DNA from: Peteryoungia ipomoeae
Lineage (GTDB): Bacteria > Pseudomonadota > Alphaproteobacteria > Rhizobiales > Rhizobiaceae
Assembly (NCBI RefSeq): GCF_004912165.1
Contig: NZ_STGV01000001.1
Location: 62,001 to 126,000, forward strand
Direction of reading: 5' to 3'
DNA length: 64,000 bases
Shown: positions 44,697 to 54,315 of the stretch, piece by piece
Numbering within the stretch: position 1 is the first letter of the stretch
How the letters are laid out: each line of letters begins with the position of its first letter
The notes under the pieces: generated by a model
The model's database searches: none
Seen by the model: the letters and a program-made list of their open reading frames with translations, nothing else
What the model was told of the DNA's origin: nothing
Position numbers and translations under genes: made by a program

Positions 44697-46016
44697 TTAC
44701 GCCTCCGCGCGTGGTTTGGAGGCTTTGCCCGCGACATAGGTCTCGATCACGGCGCGGTCGTCGCCGAGCGTCTGCAGCAGGAACAGCTCCTCGGACAGCG
44801 AGGTCACCGTTTCCATGCGAAGCCGCATGGCAGACGTAGCCGCCGCATCGAGCACGACGATGTCGGCGTCGGTGCCTTCTTCCAGCGTTCCGATGCGCTC
44901 TGCAAGATCAAGCGCCACGGCATTGCCGCGCGTCATATGGTAATAGCTTTCAAGCGGGTTCAGCCGCTCGCCGAGCAATTGCTGGATCTTGTAGGCCTCA
45001 TCCATCGTCTTCAGCATCGAATAGCTTGAGCCGCCGCCGATATCCGAGGCGACGGCCACGGTGACAGGTTTTTCCCGGCGCTGGATCGATTTCAGCGGAA
45101 AGAGGCCTGAACCGAGAAACAGGTTCGATGTCGGGCAATGGACGGCGACAGCGCCGCTTTCGGCCATGGCGTCGGCTTCGCGGTCCGAGAGATGGATGGC
45201 GTGGCCGAAGAGCGCTTTCTTCCGCAGCAGACCGTAGCGGGCGTAGATATCGGTGTAGTCGGTCGCTTCCGGATAGAGTTGGCTGGTGAACTCGATCTCC
45301 TCGCGGTTCTCGGAGAGATGTGTCTGAATGTGCAGGTCGGGAAACTCTTCCGCCAGTTTCTGCGTCATCGCCATCTGCTCAGGCGAAGAGGTAATCGCAA
45401 AGCGCGGGGTGATGGCGACGTGGTTGCGACCGCGCCCATGCCATGCCTCGATCACGGCGCGGGTCTCGTCATAGCCGAGCTCCGGCGTGTCCAGGAGGCC
45501 CTGGGGCGCGTTGCGATCCATCATCACCTTGCCGCCGATCATCAGCGTGCCACGTTTCAAGCTTTCGGCGAAAAATGCGTCGGCGGAGGCCTTGTGCACC
45601 GAGCAGTAGGCCGCTGCCGTCGTCGTGCCGTTCCGGAGAAATTCATCGAAGAACTGGATTGCGATGCGTTCGGCATGGGCCGTCTCGACGAAGCGGCATT
45701 CCTCGGGGAAGGTGTAGGTATTCAGCCATTCGAGCAAATTGCCGGCATAGGATGCGATGACCTGCATCTGCGGGAAATGCACGTGGCAATCGATCAGGCC
45801 CGGCAGGATGAGATGCGGCCGATGGTCGATCTCCGTCGTCGTCGCATTCGCCCTGGCCTTCACATCGGCATAGGCGCCGACGGCCGCAATCTTGCCCTCG
45901 CTGAGCAGGAGCGCGCCATCCTCTTCGTAAAAATAGCTGTCGCGATCATCGGCGTGGTGGGGCGCGCGAAGAAAGGATAGGAGGCGGCCGCGGATCAGGG
46001 TCTCTGTCATTCTCAT
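44697..46016 (-). CDS. guaD: Guanine deaminase
   Basis: A protein of 439 residues of the amidohydrolase superfamily: PGLIDCHVHFPQ (metal HxH), THLSEN, GHAIHLS and SDIGGGSSYSM (metal Asp). It deaminates guanine to xanthine, feeding xanthine dehydrogenase. The ATG overlaps the puuD stop (ATGA), so the two are one operon; an in-frame ATG two codons on is the alternative. Confidence 0.94.
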   Translation of the reverse strand: MRMTETLIRGRLLSFLRAPHHADDRDSYFYEEDGALLLSEGKIAAVGAYADVKARANATTTEIDHRPHLILPGLIDCHVHFPQMQVIASYAGNLLEWLNTYTFPEECRFVETAHAERIAIQFFDEFLRNGTTTAAAYCSVHKASADAFFAESLKRGTLMIGGKVMMDRNAPQGLLDTPELGYDETRAVIEAWHGRGRNHVAITPRFAITSSPEQMAMTQKLAEEFPDLHIQTHLSENREEIEFTSQLYPEATDYTDIYARYGLLRKKALFGHAIHLSDREADAMAESGAVAVHCPTSNLFLGSGLFPLKSIQRREKPVTVAVASDIGGGSSYSMLKTMDEAYKIQQLLGERLNPLESYYHMTRGNAVALDLAERIGTLEEGTDADIVVLDAAATSAMRLRMETVTSLSEELFLLQTLGDDRAVIETYVAGKASKPRAEA

Positions 46017-47245
46017 CTGCTTTCGACCGAGGTCTCGAACCAGGCAACGAGCATTTTACGCTCTTCGGCGGAGATCTCGGTGATGTTTCCCGGCGGCATG
46101 GCATGGCTGCGGCCGGCCTGGAGATAGATTTCACGGGCGTGGGCGGCGATCTCGCCGTCCGTTTCAAGCTTTACGTCTTTCGGTGCCCGCGTGATGCCTT
46201 CCCAAACGGGTTCGGCGGCGTGGCACATCGAACAGCGGCTCTGTACGACATCGCGTGCGGCCTCGAAATGGGCGTTGTCGACAAAACTCTGTTGACGCTG
46301 TGAAAGCGCGGCCTGCTCGTTCTCCCCCGTCAGGACCTTTGGCACGGTGGACAACCACATGATGAGGATGAACAGCAGCAGCGTGACCAGCCAGGTCCAG
46401 GTCGGTTCGCCGTTGCGGGCATGCGTCGTGTTGAACCAGTGGCGGATGGTGACGCCCATGAGGAAAACGAGGGCTGCAATGATCCAGTTGAACTCAGTCG
46501 CGAAGGCCAGCGGATAGTGGTTCGACAGCATGAAGAAGATGACGGGCAGCGTCAGGTAGTTGTTGTGCAGTGAGCGCTGCTTGGCGATGACGCCGTATTT
46601 CGGGTCCGGGGTGCGACCGGCGATCAGGTCGGCGACGACGATTTTCTGGTTGGGGATGATGATCATGAAGACGTTGGCCGACATGATGGTCGCGGTGAAG
46701 GCGCCCAGATGTAGGAAGGCGGCACGGCCGGTGAAGATCTGCGTATAGCCCCAGGCCATGGCGATCAGCACCAGGTATAGGAAGACCATCAGACCCCAGG
46801 TGTTGCGGCCAAGCGGCGATTTGCAGAGCAGGTCGTAGAGGACCCAGCCGAGCACAAGCGAGCCGAGCGACAGGCCGATCGCCTGCCATGGAGCAATGTC
46901 GAGCACGCTGCGGTCGATCAGAAAGAGATCCGCGCCGCCGTAATAGACAACGCAGAGCAGGGCGAAGCCCGAGAGCCAGGTGGCATAGCTCTCCCATTTG
47001 AACCAGGTGAGATGCTCCGGCATCGAGGCCGGTGCGACCAGGTATTTCTGGATGTGGTAGAAGCCGCCGCCATGCACCTGCCATTCCTCGCCATAGGCGC
47101 CGACGGGAAGCCCGGGACGCTTCACCAGACCAAGATCCAGCGCAATGAAGTAGAAGGATGAGCCGATCCAGGCGATGGCAGTAATGACGTGCAGCCAGCG
47201 GACGGCAAACGATAGCCATTCCCAGGCGATGGCATATTCATACAT
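46013..47245 (-). CDS. puuD: Urate hydroxylase PuuD (membrane cytochrome c-type urate oxidase)
   Basis: A protein of 410 residues. About eight hydrophobic segments fill the N-terminal three quarters, then a cytochrome c domain with RCSMCH (haem) and the axial Met region near HAMPPGN. It oxidises urate to 5-hydroxyisourate and passes electrons to the respiratory chain rather than to oxygen. No uricase of the cofactor-free type is visible here. Operon with guaD; a LysR gene is 135 bases upstream on the same strand. Confidence 0.95.
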   Translation of the reverse strand: MYEYAIAWEWLSFAVRWLHVITAIAWIGSSFYFIALDLGLVKRPGLPVGAYGEEWQVHGGGFYHIQKYLVAPASMPEHLTWFKWESYATWLSGFALLCVVYYGGADLFLIDRSVLDIAPWQAIGLSLGSLVLGWVLYDLLCKSPLGRNTWGLMVFLYLVLIAMAWGYTQIFTGRAAFLHLGAFTATIMSANVFMIIIPNQKIVVADLIAGRTPDPKYGVIAKQRSLHNNYLTLPVIFFMLSNHYPLAFATEFNWIIAALVFLMGVTIRHWFNTTHARNGEPTWTWLVTLLLFILIMWLSTVPKVLTGENEQAALSQRQQSFVDNAHFEAARDVVQSRCSMCHAAEPVWEGITRAPKDVKLETDGEIAAHAREIYLQAGRSHAMPPGNITEISAEERKMLVAWFETSVESR

Positions 47246-47380
47246 CGACGATTCCCCTATTGGCCTCCCGGCCGTGCAGTGTGGGAAAAATTGTCGTCCA
47301 AGGGAAGCCCCGATCAGCGGGGGCAGCTTGCGGCAGGATGTTTATGCAGTGTTTCTTGCCGGGCGTGAAAGTCGGTGAAA

Positions 47381-48280
47381 TCAGGCGGTATTTTCCTGTT
47401 CGAGGGCTGCCCGGATCCAGGTCTCGAACGCTTTGATCTTGGCGGCATGTCTGCGTGATTGTGGATAGGCGAGATGGATGGGGTGACGAGCCTTCAGGGC
47501 GAGGGGGAAGGGCTGGACCAGCCTGCCGGAGGCGAGTTCATCACGAAAGAAGAAGGGGCTGACGATGGCGACGCCATAGCCTGCAATGGCCGCGCTGGCT
47601 TCCAGATCCTGGGCCTCGTAGCTGTGCAGCTTCGTGCCGACGAGTTCCGGTTCGGGGATGCCCGCGGCCGCGAACCATTCCTGCCACCAGGGATCATCGG
47701 GGCTGATGATCGGCAGCTTCAGGAGGTCTGCCGGTTTGGTGATCCCGTCGAATTTGGCAGCCAGGGTGGGGCTGAGGACGGGGGTGAAATCCAGCTGTAT
47801 CAGCGGCTGGCTGACGGTGCCCGGTATCGGCTTTTCGCGCCAGGGGATCATGATATCGGCGTCGAGAGCCCCGACTTCCCGAAACTTGCTGACGCGTTGC
47901 AGCCGAACGGCGATGTTCGGGTGTTGAAGCTGGAAGCTGCCGAGATGCCGGGCAAGCCAGTTGGAGGCAAATGTCGGAACCGAATGGATTTCCAGCGTCT
48001 CAACCGCCGTCTGCATGGCTTGCTGGAGAGCGTCCGTCAAAAGACCGAAGCCTTCGGCAACGCGCGGATAAAGCCTTGCGCCCGTTTCGGTCAGGCCGAT
48101 CTGCCTGGGACGGCGCCAGAACAAGGCCTCGCCCACATAGTCCTCGATCAGCTTGATCTGGTAGCTCACTGCCGTCTGGGTCATGCCGAGCTCCTCGCCG
48201 GCACGGGTGAAGCTGCCGAGACGACCGACGGCCTCAAACACGCGCAGGGCGTTCAGCGGAAGTTGGCGTGACAGCTTCAT
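47381..48280 (-). CDS. LysR-family regulator of the purine genes (probable)
   Basis: A protein of 299 residues, GcvA-like, with LysR helix-turn-helix SFTRAGEELGMTQTAVSYQI and an effector domain. The ATG at 48280 has GAGG eight bases upstream. It precedes puuD-guaD on the same strand and lies near the xdh genes. The effector (perhaps urate or xanthine) is inferred from context only. Confidence 0.9.
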   Translation of the reverse strand: MKLSRQLPLNALRVFEAVGRLGSFTRAGEELGMTQTAVSYQIKLIEDYVGEALFWRRPRQIGLTETGARLYPRVAEGFGLLTDALQQAMQTAVETLEIHSVPTFASNWLARHLGSFQLQHPNIAVRLQRVSKFREVGALDADIMIPWREKPIPGTVSQPLIQLDFTPVLSPTLAAKFDGITKPADLLKLPIISPDDPWWQEWFAAAGIPEPELVGTKLHSYEAQDLEASAAIAGYGVAIVSPFFFRDELASGRLVQPFPLALKARHPIHLAYPQSRRHAAKIKAFETWIRAALEQENTA

Positions 48281-48389
48281 GCATAAATCCTCTTTATCCA
48301 TGGGAAGCGTAATTGAATTGGAAGCGCGGGGCAATCGCGTGCAGGATCACGGCATGGAAACGTCGATTTTTCGAAAATGGGAGGCGGTC

Positions 48390-48611
48390 ATGGTGTCTGC
48401 GATCGGGAAAGACTGGCTAAATGGTTCGGGCGTCTTGGGCGTAGTGGGCGGCGCGGTCCGCAAGGCGGCAAAGCCGCGGGCAGGGCATGTCGATGATCTG
48501 CCTGAAGATATGCGTCGCGATATCGGTCTTCCATCCAGCGACGGTTCCGAGCGGTTGAGGAGCCCGTTGGATCTGGAAATCGCCGAGCGTATGCGCTCTG
48601 GGTCTCTTTAG
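48390..48611 (+). CDS. Small DUF1127-like protein
   Basis: A protein of 73 residues. DLPEDMRRDIGLPSSDGSER resembles the C-terminal signature of DUF1127 proteins. GGAGG lies five bases before this ATG; the frame also opens upstream without support. The function is unknown. It is divergent from the LysR gene and convergent with xdhC. Confidence 0.6.
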   Translation: MVSAIGKDWLNGSGVLGVVGGAVRKAAKPRAGHVDDLPEDMRRDIGLPSSDGSERLRSPLDLEIAERMRSGSL

Positions 48612-48683
48612 AAAACAGAAGCGAAAACAAGTACTTGAAAATCTATGTTGGCAAGGGATGTGAGATGGGGCGGCGTGCCGTTT

Positions 48684-49475
48684 TCACAGGAGGGTTGTCA
48701 GAAGCTCTGCCGTGACCATGGCGGCAATGACCTCGGGACGCTTGTCCCTGACCGTGCTGCCGCCGATCGGCAGCACCAGCTTTTCAATGCTCTGGCGGTC
48801 TCCGCCCTCGCGCTCAAGATAGGCGGCGAAGGTGGCGCGCTTGGTCTTTGAGCCGATCATGCCGACATAGCCGAGATCATGCCGCGACAATGCCTCTCTG
48901 GCGATCAGGAAATCCAATGCATGATCGTGGGTGAGAATGACCGCAGCGCCACCCGGGGGGATCTCCGCGACCACGGCTTCGGGCATGGCGACATGCCGTG
49001 TCGCGCAGGTCGGCGGGAGGCCAGACAAGGCTTCGGCCCGGGTTTCGACCACGCTGACCGATAGCGGCAGGGGAGCCAGTGCGGAGGCGAGCGCTAACCC
49101 GACATGGCCGGCACCGAAGAGGTAGACAGACGGGTCGCGAAGGGTTTCACGCCGCCAGCGTTCCTTGAGTGCCCCGGCGCGCGCCGGCGTCACGGTTGAA
49201 AACGTCAATGTTGTGCGGCCGCCGCAGCACTGGCCGATTTCCGGCCCGAGCGGGATCTCCATCACCGCCGCCCCTCCATCCTCAAGGCATTGCCGGGCGT
49301 TTTCGATGGCCATGAATTCCAGCTGTCCGCCGCCGATCGTGCCCCAGATCGCTGAAGGCGAAACCAGCATCATGGTGCCCGCATCGCGCGGCGTCGAGCC
49401 GCGGGCCTCGGCGATCTCGACCAGCACGATCGGTGCCTGGGAGGCGAGAAATTCCGAAAAATCAGTCTTGGCCAT
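48684..49475 (-). CDS. xdhC: Xanthine dehydrogenase accessory protein XdhC
   Basis: A protein of 263 residues: N-terminal XdhC/CoxI region with GTIGGGQLEF and IGQCCGG, then a Rossmann domain YLFGAGHVGLAL. XdhC binds molybdenum cofactor, helps its sulfuration and inserts it into XdhB. It is separated from xdhAB by an opposite-strand membrane protein gene. The ribosome site is weak. Confidence 0.92.
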   Translation of the reverse strand: MAKTDFSEFLASQAPIVLVEIAEARGSTPRDAGTMMLVSPSAIWGTIGGGQLEFMAIENARQCLEDGGAAVMEIPLGPEIGQCCGGRTTLTFSTVTPARAGALKERWRRETLRDPSVYLFGAGHVGLALASALAPLPLSVSVVETRAEALSGLPPTCATRHVAMPEAVVAEIPPGGAAVILTHDHALDFLIAREALSRHDLGYVGMIGSKTKRATFAAYLEREGGDRQSIEKLVLPIGGSTVRDKRPEVIAAMVTAELLTTLL

Positions 49476-49607
49476 GATGAAGGCACACTCACATTGTCGA
49501 GAGGGAACTGGACAAGCCGGCTCAGGGTTTGCCCGACATGGTAGTGTGCCGTGCGCGCTTTTCCCAGCCGGGAAACGACGCCACCCCGGATTTGCGCAGG
49601 AGTGACG

Positions 49608-50474
49608 ATGACCCGAACCAAAGGCACCCTCATCTGGCTGGCCGTTGCCGCCTTTGCAGCAGCGCTCTTCATCATCAACCCGCTTGCCGATATCGCCGCA
49701 CGCTTCAGCCACGACGTGATGATCGGAAGCGGTGCGCTTTACGGCACGTTGCGCATCGCCAATTCGGTGATGAGCGTCGCCCGGGACGCAGATGTAACGG
49801 GCGGGGTCGGGGTCGCCTCGGTGACAGCAAGTCCCGGCCAGCTGCTGCAGCCGGTGATCAATACGATCGAGCGCATGGTGGACATGCTTTTCTATCTCGC
49901 CATCGTTTCCGGCATCCTGTCTCTGGTGCTTGTGCCCGTCGCCAAGGTCGCGGCAGCCGGATTGGCCGCCTTTGCGCTCGTTTGCGCGGTCCTGACCATG
50001 ACGGCCCGCCGCGTGCCGCGTCTGATCGAGCGGCTGGCCCGCTCCTTTGCGATCCTCGGCCTGCTCGGAGCCGTGCTGCTGCCGGCCTCCTATACGATTG
50101 CGTTCTACGCGGGTGATGCCATTACCGACGAGGCCTGGATGCATGCGACCTCGGTCTTCGACAAGGTGCAGGGGGAGCCCAGCCTTGCGGCGGTAGAGCA
50201 ACAGGTCGATGCGATGAAACAGGATCGCGCGTCTGAAGAAGATGCTGCCTTTGGCCGGTTGGGCCAGGCCTTCTCCGGCACGCTTCAAGCGGCATCGGAC
50301 ATGGCGGGCGCTGTCGCGGCGAATGCCCGGGTGATCAATGACGGTATTGCCATGTCCTCGGAGCTGTTCAATGCCTCGATCGGTATCGCGATCGCCTATC
50401 TCGTCAAGCTGCTGGTGCTGCCGGTGATGATCCTGGCCGCATTCCTTTATCTGCTGCGATCCGCGATGCGCTAA
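49608..50474 (+). CDS. Uncharacterised inner-membrane protein inside the xdh locus
   Basis: A protein of 288 residues. Hydrophobic segments near residues 8-28, 105-125, 130-150, 160-185 and the C-terminal 265-288 surround a loop of about 80 residues. No family recognised. GGAG sits before the ATG at 49608. It is divergent from xdhC and convergent with xdhB (5 bases between ends). Its place among xdh genes may be coincidental or could mean a related transport or membrane role. Confidence 0.75.
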   Translation: MTRTKGTLIWLAVAAFAAALFIINPLADIAARFSHDVMIGSGALYGTLRIANSVMSVARDADVTGGVGVASVTASPGQLLQPVINTIERMVDMLFYLAIVSGILSLVLVPVAKVAAAGLAAFALVCAVLTMTARRVPRLIERLARSFAILGLLGAVLLPASYTIAFYAGDAITDEAWMHATSVFDKVQGEPSLAAVEQQVDAMKQDRASEEDAAFGRLGQAFSGTLQAASDMAGAVAANARVINDGIAMSSELFNASIGIAIAYLVKLLVLPVMILAAFLYLLRSAMR

Positions 50475-50478
50475 GGCA

Positions 50479-52815
50479 TTACGCGCGCTTCAGCCTTTCA
50501 ACCGCCATCAGCACGCGTTCCGGCGTCGCGGGGGCGTCGAGCTTGGGGCAATGCCGATAATCGGCCACGGAGGCGACCGCCATGGAGAGCGCTTCGAGTA
50601 CCGAAATCGCCAGCATGAAGGGCGGCTCGCCAACCGCCTTGGAGCGGCCAATGGTGGGTTCGGTGTTTTCCGACCAGGGCACGAGCTTCGTGTTGAAGAT
50701 CTTCGGTCGATCGGAGGCAAGCGGGACCTTGTAGGTGGAGGGCGCATGCGTTCTCAAGCGTCCCTTGCCATCCCACCAGAGTTCTTCGGTCGTCAGCCAG
50801 CCCATGCCCTGGACGAAGCCGCCCTCGATCTGGCCAATGTCGATCGCCGGGTTCAGCGACTTGCCGACATCGTGGAGAATGTCGGTCCGGTCCATCAGAT
50901 ACTCGCCTGTCAGCGTATCGATGGAGACCTCGGAACAGGCCGCGCCGTAGGCGTAGTAGTAGAAGGGCGTGCCGCGGCCAGCGGCGCGGTCCCAGTGGAT
51001 CTTTGGGGTCTTGTAGAAGCCGGCGGCAGAGAGCTGAACCCGAGCGAAATAGGCCTGCTTGACGAAATCTCCGAAGGAGAAGATTTCGCGGCCAACACGC
51101 ACCTGGTTTGGCAGGAACTCGACTTCGGAGGCGGGAACCGCGTATTTCTCGGCTGCGAAGGCGATCAGCCGTTCCTTGATCTGGCGGGCCGCGTCAAAGG
51201 CTGCCATGCCATTCAGATCCGAGCCGGAGGAGGCGGCGGTGGCCGAGGTGTTCGGCACCTTGGCCGTGGTGGTCGCGGTGATCTTGACCGTGTCGACATC
51301 GACCTGGAAACAGTCGGCGACGACCTGGGCGACCTTGGTGTAGAGGCCCTGGCCCATTTCGGTGCCGCCATGGTTCAGGTGAATGGAGCCATCCTGATAG
51401 ACATGCACCAGCGCGCCGGCCTGGTTGAAGGCGGTCATCGTGAAGGAAATGCCGAACTTGACCGGCGTCAGCGCGATGCCCTTCTTGATCACCGGGCTTG
51501 TGCGGTTGAAGTCCATGATTGCATGGCGTCGCGCCTGGTAGTCGACGGCGGTCTCCAGCTCCTCGACGACCCTCAGGATGATGTTGTCCGCCACCTGCTG
51601 GTGGTAGGGCGTCACATCGCGGCCGGAGCCCTTTTCGCCGTAGAAATTGGCCTTGCGGACGGCGAGCGGGTCCTTGCCCAGCGCATAGGCAATCTCCTCG
51701 ATCACCCGTTCGGCGCCCAGCATGCCCTGGGGGCCGCCGAAGCCGCGATAGGCGGTGTTGGAGACGGTATGCGTCTTCAAGGGTTGGGAGGTCAGCTTCA
51801 CATGCGGATAGAAGTAGCTCGAATCCGCATGAAAGAGGGCGCGGTCGGTGACGGGGCCGGAGAGGTCGGACGAGTAACCACAACGGGCGGCAAAATTGGC
51901 GTCGATTGCATGGATGCGGCCGACCCCATCGAAGGCGACGTCGAAGTCCATCTTAAAATCGTGGCGTTTGCCGGTGACGCTCATGTCCTCGTCGCGGTCG
52001 GGGCGGAATTTCACCGCCCGCTTCAGCTTCTTGGCTGCAAGTGCGGCGAGGGCTGCAAACTGGTTGCTCTGCGTTTCCTTGCCGCCGAAGCCGCCGCCCA
52101 TGCGGCGCGTGTTGACGGTCACGGCGTTGGAGGGGATGTCGAGCACATGGCCGACGATATGCTGCACTTCCGAGGGATGCTGCGTCGAAGACCAGACGGT
52201 GACTTCGTCATCCTCGCCGGGAATGGCAAGGGCGATGTGGCTTTCGAGATAGAAATGCTCCTGACCGCCGATCCGCATCGTGCCCTTCAGCCGGTGCTCG
52301 GTCTTGTCGAGTTCCGTTTCCGGCGTACCGCGCTTCAGCGTCATGCCAGGCGTGACCAGCGGCGCGCCGTTTTCAAGCGCGCCGTCAATGTCGGTCCAGA
52401 AGGGGAGGTCGCGGTAGTCCACCTTTGCGAGACGCGCTGCCTTGCGGGCTGCGTCACGCGTTTCGGCAATGACGGCGAAGATGGTCTGGCCGTGGAACTC
52501 GATCTTGTCCGTCGCGAACAGCGGCTCGTCGTGACGGCCGCCGGAGGAGATGTCGTTGACGCCGGTGATGTCGTCCGATGTCAGGACGCAGACGACGCCG
52601 GGATAGGATTTGACCGCCGAGAGATCGATCGACAAGATCTCCGCATGGGCGCGGTCGGCCATTCCGAGCGCACCGTGCAAGAGGCCTGCGGGTTCGGGAA
52701 TATCGTCGATGTATTCGGCGCTTCCGGCAACATGCTTATGCGCTGAATCATGCCGGAGCGCCTGGTGCATCGGCCCCTTGATATATTTCGTCGTCTCGTA
52801 TGTCGCCTTATCCAT
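50479..52815 (-). CDS. xdhB: Xanthine dehydrogenase molybdopterin subunit
   Basis: The large Moco-binding subunit, 778 residues. GGGFGGKETQ, AYRGFGGPQG and the late GEPPFMLAISVLEAL (catalytic Glu) are characteristic. It oxidises hypoxanthine to xanthine and xanthine to urate together with XdhA. The ATG at 52815 has GAGGAGG upstream; the xdhA stop is two bases before it. A GTG at 52821 is in frame. Confidence 0.96.
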   Translation of the reverse strand: MDKATYETTKYIKGPMHQALRHDSAHKHVAGSAEYIDDIPEPAGLLHGALGMADRAHAEILSIDLSAVKSYPGVVCVLTSDDITGVNDISSGGRHDEPLFATDKIEFHGQTIFAVIAETRDAARKAARLAKVDYRDLPFWTDIDGALENGAPLVTPGMTLKRGTPETELDKTEHRLKGTMRIGGQEHFYLESHIALAIPGEDDEVTVWSSTQHPSEVQHIVGHVLDIPSNAVTVNTRRMGGGFGGKETQSNQFAALAALAAKKLKRAVKFRPDRDEDMSVTGKRHDFKMDFDVAFDGVGRIHAIDANFAARCGYSSDLSGPVTDRALFHADSSYFYPHVKLTSQPLKTHTVSNTAYRGFGGPQGMLGAERVIEEIAYALGKDPLAVRKANFYGEKGSGRDVTPYHQQVADNIILRVVEELETAVDYQARRHAIMDFNRTSPVIKKGIALTPVKFGISFTMTAFNQAGALVHVYQDGSIHLNHGGTEMGQGLYTKVAQVVADCFQVDVDTVKITATTTAKVPNTSATAASSGSDLNGMAAFDAARQIKERLIAFAAEKYAVPASEVEFLPNQVRVGREIFSFGDFVKQAYFARVQLSAAGFYKTPKIHWDRAAGRGTPFYYYAYGAACSEVSIDTLTGEYLMDRTDILHDVGKSLNPAIDIGQIEGGFVQGMGWLTTEELWWDGKGRLRTHAPSTYKVPLASDRPKIFNTKLVPWSENTEPTIGRSKAVGEPPFMLAISVLEALSMAVASVADYRHCPKLDAPATPERVLMAVERLKRA

Positions 52816-52817
52816 AA

Positions 52818-54287
52818 TCACGCCTCCTCTACGGCGAAGCGCTGCAGTTCCTGCGGGGTGCCGGAGACCTCGAGGAAGAAGCGGGTCAGCAGGTTCTTCG
52901 CCGTCATCTGGCGATACTCGGCCGTCGCCCGCCAGTCTGTGAGCGGCTGGTAGTCGTGATCGAAAGCCGCCCGCGCAACGTCGAGGGTGTCCTGAGTGAA
53001 GGGCTTGCCGTAAAGAGCCGCCTCGACCGCGCGCGCCCTCTTCGGCGTTGCTGCCATGCCGCCGAAGGCGATGCGGATGTGCGTGACGATGCCTGCGGCG
53101 CTCCTCTCCAGATGGAAGGCGCCGCAGAGTGCCGAGATATCCTCGTCGCGGCGCTTGGAGATCTTGTAGATCGCGAGATGGCTCGCCGCCTTCGGGCGCG
53201 GCACGAAGATGCTTTCGACGAATTCGCCGGGCTGCCGGTCCTGCTTGCCGTAGTCGATGAAGAAATCCTCGAGCGGCAGGGTGCGGGTGCCGGAGGCCGA
53301 GCGCAGGATGACCGTGGCGGACAGCGCGATCAAAGCCGGCGGGCTGTCGCCGATCGGCGAGCCATTGGCGACATTGCCGCCGATGGTGCCCATGTTGCGC
53401 ACCTGCTGCCCGCCGATGCGCTCGATCAGGCGACTAAAGGCGGGGATTTCGCCTTGCAGCGCCTCAAAAGCCTGGCTGTAGCTCACGCCGGCACCGAGCG
53501 TGATGCCTTCGGCTGTGATGTCGATCTGCTGGAGTGCGTCCAGCTGGTTGATGAAGACGACAGGATCCAGCACGCGCATCTGCTTGGTGACCCAGAGTCC
53601 GACATCGGTAGCGCCCGCAACCACAGTTGCCTTGGGATGCGCGGCCAGCGTTTCGGCAAGCCCCTCGACGCTGCCGGGGACGATCAGGCGACGGCCGTCG
53701 GGGCCGGTGATCGCGATCGTTTCGCGGGTCGAGAGCTCTTCCAGTCGGGCCATGATCGCGGCGCGCTCGCGCTCCAGCGGGTCGAAGAGGGCGGATGGCC
53801 TGATGCGGGCGACCTCTTCTGCGGCTTTCACGATCGGCTCATAGCCCGTGCAGCGACAGAGATTGCCCTGCAGTGCGCGTTCGATTTCGGCCCGACCGGG
53901 GTTTTCCGAGGTGAGCCACAGACCATAGAGCGACATGACGAAGCCTGGCGTGCAAAAGCCGCATTGCGAGCCGTGACAATCGACCATCGCCTGCTGCACC
54001 GGATGAAGCGTGCCGTCCTTTGCCGCCAGATGCTCGACGGTCACCACATGGGTGGCATGGAGCGAACCAACAAAGCGGATGCAGGCATTGACGGTTTCAT
54101 AGATCAGCCGGCCCTTTACCAGTCGTCCGACGAGCACGGTGCAGGCGCCGCAATCGCCTTCGGCGCAGCCTTCCTTGGAGCCCGTCAGCCGGCGCTTCAG
54201 CCGCAGGAAGTCGAGCAGCGTCTCGGTCGGATCGAGGCTTGAAAGGGCGATGTCTTCGCCGTTCAGGATGAAACGAATGCTGGTCAT
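52818..54287 (-). CDS. xdhA: Xanthine dehydrogenase small subunit (2x 2Fe-2S and FAD)
   Basis: A protein of 489 residues: plant-type 2Fe-2S cluster (CAEGDCGACTV), second 2Fe-2S domain (CGFCTPGFVMS, GNLCRCTGY), then the FAD domain (VVAGATDVGLW, IGGNVANGSPIGDS). It carries electrons from the Mo site to NAD+. AAAGG precedes the ATG. First gene of the operon with xdhB. Confidence 0.96.
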   Translation of the reverse strand: MTSIRFILNGEDIALSSLDPTETLLDFLRLKRRLTGSKEGCAEGDCGACTVLVGRLVKGRLIYETVNACIRFVGSLHATHVVTVEHLAAKDGTLHPVQQAMVDCHGSQCGFCTPGFVMSLYGLWLTSENPGRAEIERALQGNLCRCTGYEPIVKAAEEVARIRPSALFDPLERERAAIMARLEELSTRETIAITGPDGRRLIVPGSVEGLAETLAAHPKATVVAGATDVGLWVTKQMRVLDPVVFINQLDALQQIDITAEGITLGAGVSYSQAFEALQGEIPAFSRLIERIGGQQVRNMGTIGGNVANGSPIGDSPPALIALSATVILRSASGTRTLPLEDFFIDYGKQDRQPGEFVESIFVPRPKAASHLAIYKISKRRDEDISALCGAFHLERSAAGIVTHIRIAFGGMAATPKRARAVEAALYGKPFTQDTLDVARAAFDHDYQPLTDWRATAEYRQMTAKNLLTRFFLEVSGTPQELQRFAVEEA

Positions 54288-54315
54288 GGACTGCCTTTAG
54301 AATGCGCGATCGGCG

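Noticed and set aside
48717..50288. XdhC with a 270-residue N-terminal extension
   Set aside because: The extension is antisense to the membrane protein gene at 49608-50474 and precedes the normal XdhC N-terminus.
50551..52746. Open frame of over 700 codons antisense to xdhB
   Set aside because: The sense strand encodes an intact molybdopterin subunit. The antisense product is low-complexity and matches nothing known. Similar mirror frames over bdhA-map, aatA and the hybrid kinase were rejected on the same grounds.
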